Source: Intrasporangium calvum
GTDB lineage: Bacteria > Actinomycetota > Actinomycetes > Actinomycetales > Dermatophilaceae
Assembly: GCF_028446585.1 (NCBI RefSeq)
Contig: NZ_JAPFQL010000045.1
Location: forward strand, 1 to 42,853
Reading direction: 5' to 3'
DNA: 42,853 nucleotides
The position numbers and the translations under genes were made by a program. Each line of letters starts with the position of its first letter. The first letter of the stretch is position 1. The notes under the pieces were generated by a model that was given only the letters and a program-made list of their open reading frames with translations, had not been told where the DNA came from and made no database searches. Shown here piece after piece: positions 34,550-42,853 of this stretch.

Positions 34550-37500
34550 ATGTCGACCCAATCCGCTCCGAGACCAGACCAGAACTTCGTGCACCTGCAC
34601 GTGCACACGGAGTACTCGATGCTCGACGGAGCGGCCCGGATCGGGGACCTCTTCTCGGAGGCGGCCCGGATGGGGATGCCGGCGCTGGCGACGACCGACC
34701 ACGGCTACGTCTTCGGTGCCTACGAGTTCTGGAAGAAGGCCAAGGGCACCGGCGTCAAGCCGATCATCGGGGTCGAGGCCTACATCACGCCCGGCACGCA
34801 CCGGACCGACCGGACGAAGGTCAGCTGGGGCGACGGCGGCCGCGACGACGTCTCGGGCAGCGGTGCCTACACGCACATGACGATGCTCGCCGAGAACAAC
34901 GAAGGGATGCACAACCTCTTCCGGATGAGCTCGATCGCGAGCCTCGACCAGGTCTACACGAAGTGGCCGCGCATCGACCGGGAGCTGCTCTCGACCTACG
35001 GCAAGGGGCTCATCGTCACGACGGGCTGCCCGTCGAGCGAGATCCAGACCAAGCTGCGCTTCGGGATGTACGACGAGGCGCGCGAGGTCGCCGGCGAGCT
35101 GCGCGACATCTTCGGCGCCGACAACGTCTACGTCGAGCTGATGGACCACGGCCTCGAGATCGAGCGGCGGACGCAGCGCGACCTCATCCGCCTCGCCCGA
35201 GACCTCAAGCTGCCGCTCGTCGCCACGAACGACCTGCACTACACCCGGGCCGAGGACGCCAAGGCCCACGCGGCCCTGCTCTGCGTCCAGTCCGGCTCGA
35301 CCCTGATGGACCCCAACCGGTTCAAGTTCGACGCCGACGACTTCTACCTCAAGTCGGCCCAGGAGATGCGCCACCTCTGGCGCGAGCTGCCGGAGGCGTG
35401 CGACAACACACTCCTGATCGCGGAGCGGTGCGAGGTCTCCTTCACCGAGGGTGAGGGTCGCTACATGCCGCGCTTCCCCGTGCCCGATGGTGAGGACGAG
35501 ACGTCGTGGTTCATCAAGGAGGTCGAGACGGGCCTCCAGCGCCGCTTCCCCGAGGGCGTGCCCGACTACGCGCGCAAGCAGGCGGCCTTCGAGGAGGACG
35601 TCATCGTCTCCAAGGGGTACTCCGGGTACTTCCTCGTCGTCGCCGACTTCATCAACTGGGCCAAGCGCAACGGGATCCGCGTCGGTCCGGGGCGTGGGTC
35701 CGGCGCCGGCTCGATGTGTGCCTACGCGATGGGCATCACCGACCTCGACCCGATCCCGCACGGCCTCATCTTCGAGCGGTTCCTCAACCCCGAGCGCATG
35801 TCGATGCCCGACTTCGACGTCGACTTCGACGAGCGCCGGCGGGGTGAGGTGATCAAGTACGTCACGGAGAAGTACGGCTCGGAGCGGGTCGCCCAGATCG
35901 TCACCTACGGCACGATCAAGGCCAAGCAGGCCGTCAAGGACGCCGCTCGGGTCATGGGTCACCCGTTCAGCGTCGGGGAGCAGCTGACCAAGGCGATGCC
36001 GCCGGACGTCATGGGCAAGGGTGTGCCCCTCGCCGAGATCTACAACCCCGAGCACAAGCGCTACAACGAGGGTGGCGACTTCCGGGCGCTCGTGCAGACC
36101 GAGCGGCACTTCCAGGAGGTCGTCGACACGGCCAAGGGCCTCGAGGGCCTGAAGCGCCAGTGGGGCGTGCACGCCGCCGGTGTGATCATGTCGAGCGAGC
36201 CGCTCATCGACGTCATCCCGATCATGAAGCGGCTGCAGGACGGCCAGGTCATCACGCAGTTCGACTACCCGAGCTGTGAGTCGCTCGGGCTGGTCAAGAT
36301 GGACTTCCTCGGGCTGCGCAACCTGACGATCCTCGACGACGCGATCGAGAACATCAAGGCCAACCGCGACGAGGACATCGACCTCGACGCCCTGTCGAAG
36401 GACATGACGGACCCGGCGACCTACGCGCTGCTGGGGCGTGGCGACACGCTGGGCGTCTTCCAGCTCGACGGTGGCGGCATGCGCGCCCTGCTCCGGCTCA
36501 TGCAGCCGGACAACTTCGAGGACATCTCGGCCGCCCTCGCGCTCTACCGGCCGGGGCCGATGGGCGTCAACGCCCACACGAACTTCGCGCTGCGCAAGAA
36601 CGGCAAGCAGGAGGTCATCCCCCTCGACCCGCAGCTCAAGGGCAAGCTCCAGCCCGAGATGGTCGAGGCTCTCGATCCGATCCTCGGAATGACCTACGGC
36701 CTCGTGATCTACCAGGAGCAGGTGATGGAGATCGCGCAGAAGCTGGCGGGCTACACGCTCGGCAACGCTGATCTGCTCCGTCGCGCGATGGGCAAGAAGA
36801 AGAAGGAAGTGCTCGACGCCGAGTACATCCCCTTCTCCGAGGGCATGAAGGCCAACGGCTTCAACGAGGCGTCGGTCGCGGCCCTCTGGGGTGTCCTCGT
36901 CCCCTTCTCCGACTACGCGTTCAACAAGGCCCACACGGCGGCGTACGGTCTCGTCTCCTACTGGACGGCCTACCTCAAGGCCAACTACCCGGCCGAGTAC
37001 ATGGCGGCGCTGCTGACGAGCGTGCGCGACGACAAGGACAAGTCGGCGCTCTACCTCAACGAGTGCCGGCACATGGGCATCAAGGTCCTCCCACCCGACG
37101 TCAACGAGTCGGTCGCGAACTTCGCCGCCGTCGGCACCGACATCCGGTTCGGCATGGCCGCGATCCGCAACGTCGGCGTCCCGGTGGTCGAGGCGATCAT
37201 CAAGGCGCGTGAGGAGAAGGGCGCGTTCGGCTCGTTCAAGGACTTCCTGTCCAAGGTGCCGGCCGTGGTGTGCAACAAGCGGACCATCGAGTCGCTGATC
37301 AAGGCGGGCGCCTTCGACTCGCTCGGCGAGAGCCGGCGGGGCATGGTCGAGGTGCACGAGCGCTACGTCGACGCGCTCGTCGAGGTGAAGAAGCAGGAGG
37401 CCATCGGCCAGGACAGCCTCTTCGGCTCGTTCGGCATGGACGACGACTCGGCGGGGGCCGGGGGAGCGGGCGCCTTCGACGGCCTCCCCGCGGTGCCGAC

Positions 37501-38143
37501 GCTCGAGTGGGACAAGGCGACCCTCTTGTCCTTCGAGCGCGAGATGCTCGGCCTCTACGTGTCGGACCACCCGCTCTTCGGCATCGAGCACATCCTCCAG
37601 ACGCACGCCGACACCTCGATCGCGTCCCTCACGGGCGACGACCCGAAGCCGGACGGCACACCGGTCACGGTCGCCGGTCTGATCACCAGCCTCCAGCTGA
37701 AGCGGACCAAGAAGGGTGATCTCTGGGCCATCGCGACGGTCGAGGACCTCGACGGTGCGATCGAGTGCCTCTTCTTCCCCTCTGCCTACCTGACCTACTC
37801 GACGATGCTCGCCCAGGACACCGTCTGCGCGGTCAAGGGGCGGATCAGCGCTCGGGACGACTCCATCTCGATCTTCGCGCAGGAGCTGACCATCCCCGAC
37901 ATCAAGGAGGGCCCCCGCGGCCCGGTCGTCCTGACCCTCCCGCTCGGCCAGGTGACGGCGGCGCGCGCCGAGCGGCTGCGCGAGATCCTCCGTGAGCATC
38001 CCGGTGCGACCGAGGTCCAGGTGAAGCTGACCCAGCCCGGGCGTTCGGTGCTGATGACGCTCGACGACTCGCTGCGGGTCAACGCGACGTCCGCCCTCTT
38101 CGGCGACCTCAAGGCGCAGTTCGGCGCCGCCGTCCTCGGCTGA
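34550..38143 (+). CDS. dnaE: DNA polymerase III alpha subunit DnaE
   Basis: 1197 residues, typical for DnaE1. The replicative polymerase catalytic subunit. N-terminal PHP domain (NFVHLHVHTEYSMLDGAARI, ATTDHGYVFG, TGCPSSEI), which provides proofreading in actinobacteria. Polymerase core with GVGPGRGSGAGS-type motif and catalytic aspartates in PDFDVDFDERRRGE; helix-hairpin-helix; YRPGPMGVNAH; the AFNKAHTAAYGLVSYWTAYLK block; and a C-terminal OB fold (VTVAGLITSLQLKRTKKGDLWAIATVED). ATG 34550 starts just before NFVHLHVH. It has no ribosome site (see the -10 element at 34536). Confidence 0.97.
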   Translation: MSTQSAPRPDQNFVHLHVHTEYSMLDGAARIGDLFSEAARMGMPALATTDHGYVFGAYEFWKKAKGTGVKPIIGVEAYITPGTHRTDRTKVSWGDGGRDDVSGSGAYTHMTMLAENNEGMHNLFRMSSIASLDQVYTKWPRIDRELLSTYGKGLIVTTGCPSSEIQTKLRFGMYDEAREVAGELRDIFGADNVYVELMDHGLEIERRTQRDLIRLARDLKLPLVATNDLHYTRAEDAKAHAALLCVQSGSTLMDPNRFKFDADDFYLKSAQEMRHLWRELPEACDNTLLIAERCEVSFTEGEGRYMPRFPVPDGEDETSWFIKEVETGLQRRFPEGVPDYARKQAAFEEDVIVSKGYSGYFLVVADFINWAKRNGIRVGPGRGSGAGSMCAYAMGITDLDPIPHGLIFERFLNPERMSMPDFDVDFDERRRGEVIKYVTEKYGSERVAQIVTYGTIKAKQAVKDAARVMGHPFSVGEQLTKAMPPDVMGKGVPLAEIYNPEHKRYNEGGDFRALVQTERHFQEVVDTAKGLEGLKRQWGVHAAGVIMSSEPLIDVIPIMKRLQDGQVITQFDYPSCESLGLVKMDFLGLRNLTILDDAIENIKANRDEDIDLDALSKDMTDPATYALLGRGDTLGVFQLDGGGMRALLRLMQPDNFEDISAALALYRPGPMGVNAHTNFALRKNGKQEVIPLDPQLKGKLQPEMVEALDPILGMTYGLVIYQEQVMEIAQKLAGYTLGNADLLRRAMGKKKKEVLDAEYIPFSEGMKANGFNEASVAALWGVLVPFSDYAFNKAHTAAYGLVSYWTAYLKANYPAEYMAALLTSVRDDKDKSALYLNECRHMGIKVLPPDVNESVANFAAVGTDIRFGMAAIRNVGVPVVEAIIKAREEKGAFGSFKDFLSKVPAVVCNKRTIESLIKAGAFDSLGESRRGMVEVHERYVDALVEVKKQEAIGQDSLFGSFGMDDDSAGAGGAGAFDGLPAVPTLEWDKATLLSFEREMLGLYVSDHPLFGIEHILQTHADTSIASLTGDDPKPDGTPVTVAGLITSLQLKRTKKGDLWAIATVEDLDGAIECLFFPSAYLTYSTMLAQDTVCAVKGRISARDDSISIFAQELTIPDIKEGPRGPVVLTLPLGQVTAARAERLREILREHPGATEVQVKLTQPGRSVLMTLDDSLRVNATSALFGDLKAQFGAAVLG

Positions 38144-38152
38144 GAGCAGTCC

Positions 38153-38166
38153 GTATGCTGCTGGGC
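38153..38166 (+). repeat. Variant copy of dispersed word (GTATGCTGCT, followed by GGGC)
   Basis: One mismatch to the core (T for C), in the 34-nt gap between dnaE and the AlkZ-like gene. Confidence 0.45.
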
Positions 38167-38177
38167 TCGGTGCCGTC

Positions 38178-39281
38178 GTGAAGGTTGCAGATCGCAGGCG
38201 GCTGCGTCGCGCCCGGATGGCCGCGCTGGGCCTGGCTCCCGCGCTCGGCACCCCGACGGCGCCGGTGAGCGCCCTGTCGGTCACCCGGGAGCTCGGGGCC
38301 CTCCAGGCCCAGGACTACCTGAGTGGGGTCTGGTCCCTGGGCGTCCGCTCTGGACTGACCAAGGCGGAGATCGAGCAGGCGGTGCAGCAGCGGCAGGTCG
38401 TGCGCACCTGGCCGATGCGGGGCACCATCCACTTCGTCCCCGCTGAGGACGCGCGGTGGATGAGCCGGCTGCTGGCGGGCCGGGTCATCGGGTCGCTCCG
38501 GGCACGCTACGAGCAGCTGTCGATCACCGAGCGCGAGATCGGCACCGCCGCAGGCGTCTTCGCCGAGCACCTGACCGAGCCCGTGCGGCGACCCGACGTC
38601 ATTGCGTTGCTGGAGGCCGCGGGGATCGATCCGTCCGGGCAGCGGGCCTACCACCTGGTCGGCCACCACTGCATGACCGGCCTGCTCTGCCAGGGGCCGA
38701 TGATCGGCAAGCAGCCGAGCTTCGTCCTGATCGACTCCTGGGTCCCCGCGTCGCGCGAGCCCACCCGGGAGGAGGGTCTGGCGACCGTCGTCGAGCGCTA
38801 CCTGCGCGGCCACGGCCCCGTGACCGAGAAGGACGTCGCCGGCTGGCTCGCGCACCCGCTCGGCCTCGCCCGCGAGGCCCTGGCCCTGCTTGGCGACCGC
38901 GTGCTCCGGGAGGAGCTCGACGGCGAGACCTGGTTGACCCATGCCGACGTCCCTCGGCGGGCAGCCGGACCGACGGGCGTCCACCTTCTTCCGCAGTGGG
39001 ACGAGTTCCTGCTCGGCTACCGGTCCCGAGACCTCACGCTGCCGGACGAGCACCTCGCCAGAGTCGTCCCGGGCCGCAACATGGTCTTCCAGCCGACCCT
39101 CGTCATCGACGGCGAGGTCGCCGGCACGTGGAAGCGGCAGGAGAGCGCGAGCGGCGTCCGTGTCGAGGTCTCGCCCTTCAGCCCGCTCACCACGACAGCG
39201 CGGCGTGGGCTGGAAGCCAGCTCAGCGGCATACGGCCAGTTCCTCGGACGCGCGGTGGAGCTGCGCGTCACGGAGCCGTAG
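38178..39281 (+). CDS. AlkZ/YcaQ-like winged-helix protein (HTH_42 DNA glycosylase family)
   Basis: 367 residues of the HTH_42 fold, which includes AlkZ and YcaQ/AlkX, glycosylases that unhook DNA crosslinks or remove bulky alkyl adducts. The N-terminal helix carries the catalytic-type QxQ motif (LGALQAQDYLSG, Q43/Q45), followed by the conserved RTWPMRGTIHFV and YRSRDLTL / LPQWDEFLLGY blocks. QxQ groups it with AlkZ-like rather than QxD YcaQ-like members. A role in alkylation or crosslink repair is inferred. The GTG start at 38178 is 34 nt after dnaE with no strong ribosome site. The C-terminal coding part contains a reverse copy of GTATGCCGCT (39224-39233), read with TCA and GCA codons. Confidence 0.75.
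   Translation: MKVADRRRLRRARMAALGLAPALGTPTAPVSALSVTRELGALQAQDYLSGVWSLGVRSGLTKAEIEQAVQQRQVVRTWPMRGTIHFVPAEDARWMSRLLAGRVIGSLRARYEQLSITEREIGTAAGVFAEHLTEPVRRPDVIALLEAAGIDPSGQRAYHLVGHHCMTGLLCQGPMIGKQPSFVLIDSWVPASREPTREEGLATVVERYLRGHGPVTEKDVAGWLAHPLGLAREALALLGDRVLREELDGETWLTHADVPRRAAGPTGVHLLPQWDEFLLGYRSRDLTLPDEHLARVVPGRNMVFQPTLVIDGEVAGTWKRQESASGVRVEVSPFSPLTTTARRGLEASSAAYGQFLGRAVELRVTEP
39220..39233 (-). repeat. Copy 6 of dispersed word GTATGCCGCT (followed by GAGC)
   Basis: GCTCAGCGGCATAC on the plus strand, near the end of the AlkZ-like gene, read as AGC TCA GCG GCA TAC; TCA and GCA are uncommon codons here. Confidence 0.65.
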
Positions 39282-40247
39282 GTGGCCCGCGGCGCCATCC
39301 CGCCGTCGCCGCTGCCGCCTCGGCACGGCGTCGATGCCCAACGCATCCGGATGCCGCAGGACGGCCCGTGGGAGACCCTGCGCGACCACCTCGTCGAGCG
39401 GCTCACGGGCCTGACGGCAGCCGAGGTGGACCGCAAGCTCGCGGCCGGCGAGTTCGTCGACGCGTCCGGACAGCCGGTGCCCGCGGATGCGCCGTTCGTG
39501 CCACGGTCGGTCTGCTGGACCCACCGGGACCTTCCCGTCGAGGTCGAGGTCCCCTTCGAGATCGAGATCCTGCACCGGGACGAGCGCCTCGTCGTCATCG
39601 ACAAGCCGCACTTCATGTCGACGATGCCGCGCGGGCGGCACGTCGTGCAGTCGGCGCTCGCGCGCACGCGCGTCCTGACCGGGCTCGACCGGCTGACCCC
39701 GGCCCACCGGCTCGACCGACCGACCGCCGGCGTCCTGATGTTCACGACGGAGCAGCAGTGGCGCGGTGCCTATCAGGGTGTCTTCGCCGACGGGCGCGTG
39801 CACAAGGAGTACCTCGCGGTCGCGCCGGTCCGTCCCGACCTGGCGCTGCCACTGGTGCGCCGCACGCACGTCGTCAAGGAGCACGGCAGGCATCAGGCGC
39901 GGGAGCTGCCCGGACGCGAGCCGAACGCCGAGACCCTGATCGAGCTGGTCGCCGAGGCCGACGGTCTCGGGCTCTACCGGCTGACGCCGCGGACCGGGCG
40001 GACGCACCAGCTGCGCTGCCAGCTCTGGGGATTGGGCATTCCCATCCTCGGCGACCCGCTCTATCCCGTCGAACGCGACGTCCCGGACGGCGACTTCTCC
40101 GAGCCGCTCCAGCTGCTCTCTGCAGTGCTCGAGTTCGACGACCCGATCGACGGGACGCGACGCCGCTTCCAGACGAGGCGGACCCTTTCCGAGTGGGCGG
40201 GACTCTCCGCCGGTGGTTTCGGTGGCGGTCACGCCCCGGGCCCCTGA
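39282..40247 (+). CDS. RluA-family pseudouridine synthase (second in window)
   Basis: 321 residues. No S4 domain; instead an N-terminal lead with ETLRDHLVERL, then VVIDKPHFMSTMPRG, catalytic Asp in AHRLDRPTAGVLMFTT, VHKEYLAVAP and GRTHQLRCQLWGLGIPILGDPLYP. The layout resembles the actinobacterial RluA-like group without S4. The RNA target is unknown. The GTG start directly follows the TAG of the previous gene with no gap, suggesting co-transcription. Confidence 0.87.
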   Translation: MARGAIPPSPLPPRHGVDAQRIRMPQDGPWETLRDHLVERLTGLTAAEVDRKLAAGEFVDASGQPVPADAPFVPRSVCWTHRDLPVEVEVPFEIEILHRDERLVVIDKPHFMSTMPRGRHVVQSALARTRVLTGLDRLTPAHRLDRPTAGVLMFTTEQQWRGAYQGVFADGRVHKEYLAVAPVRPDLALPLVRRTHVVKEHGRHQARELPGREPNAETLIELVAEADGLGLYRLTPRTGRTHQLRCQLWGLGIPILGDPLYPVERDVPDGDFSEPLQLLSAVLEFDDPIDGTRRRFQTRRTLSEWAGLSAGGFGGGHAPGP

Positions 40248-40337
40248 AGTTTGCCGCGCCTTCGCCGCCGCACCGTGGGATGGCAGGACTAGGGTCGCTG
40301 AATCCGGGCAACGTCCTGCCCGTCGAGAGGGGAAGAA

Positions 40338-42821
<2,484 letters not shown>

Positions 42822-42853
42822 CGCAACCCTGAGCTGGGTCACCAGCGGGGCCC

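Noticed and set aside
34535-38284. Very long open frame on the minus strand opposite dnaE (about 1250 codons)
   Set aside because: Its sequence is Arg/Leu/Asp/Val/Glu-rich low complexity with no family motif, the usual antisense shadow of a high-GC gene. dnaE on the other strand is complete.

Overview
The window looks like the chromosome of a high-GC actinobacterium. The dcw (division and cell wall) gene order, sepF next to a Wag31-type DivIVA, an ftsZ tail ending in [10 protein letters not shown], a HrdB/SigA-type sigma factor with a lysine-rich insert, and frequent GTG and TTG starts all point to Actinomycetota. A member of Micrococcales close to Intrasporangiaceae is my best guess from overall feel; genus cannot be settled here. 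I saw no tRNA, rRNA, insertion sequence, phage gene or CRISPR array.

Layout. (1) 1-3249: the end of metX, a universal stress protein, and the principal sigma factor rpoD. (2) 3359-7926, minus strand: a three-gene envelope operon moxR / DUF58 / transmembrane transglutaminase. (3) 8342-23709: the dcw operon mraZ-rsmH-ftsL-ftsI-murE-murF-mraY-murD-ftsW-murG-murC-ftsQ, headed by a promoter carrying three MraZ boxes at exact 10-bp spacing; most junctions are 4-nt start/stop overlaps. (4) 23984-29159: ftsZ, pgeF, yggS, sepF, yggT and divIVA (wag31), split into units by clear hairpins. (5) 29369-31900: a DksA/TraR-type zinc-finger protein with a histone-H1-like N-terminus, lspA and a RluD-type pseudouridine synthase. 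(6) 31961-34276, minus strand: an ECF sigma factor, its probable membrane anti-sigma factor and a secreted or anchored protein. (7) 34550-42821: dnaE, an AlkZ/YcaQ-like DNA glycosylase homologue, a second pseudouridine synthase and a large secreted nuclease with a lamin-tail domain.

How the genes work together: most of the window makes the lipid II pathway (MurC-F, MraY, MurG, FtsW, FtsI) and the divisome and polar growth machinery (FtsZ, FtsQ, FtsL, SepF, DivIVA), together with their regulator MraZ. The flanking genes supply transcription control and replication.

The window is mostly conventional. The least explained signals are: (a) a 10-base word, GTATGCCGCT, with six exact copies on both strands, enriched between genes and using uncommon codons where it lies inside genes; (b) an ECF sigma factor whose clearly coding N-terminus has no ATG, GTG or TTG start but has a CTG in a CTGA overlap; (c) lysine/alanine histone-like extensions on two different transcription proteins; and (d) a shared AACCT/AGGTT dyad upstream of ftsZ and downstream of rluD.
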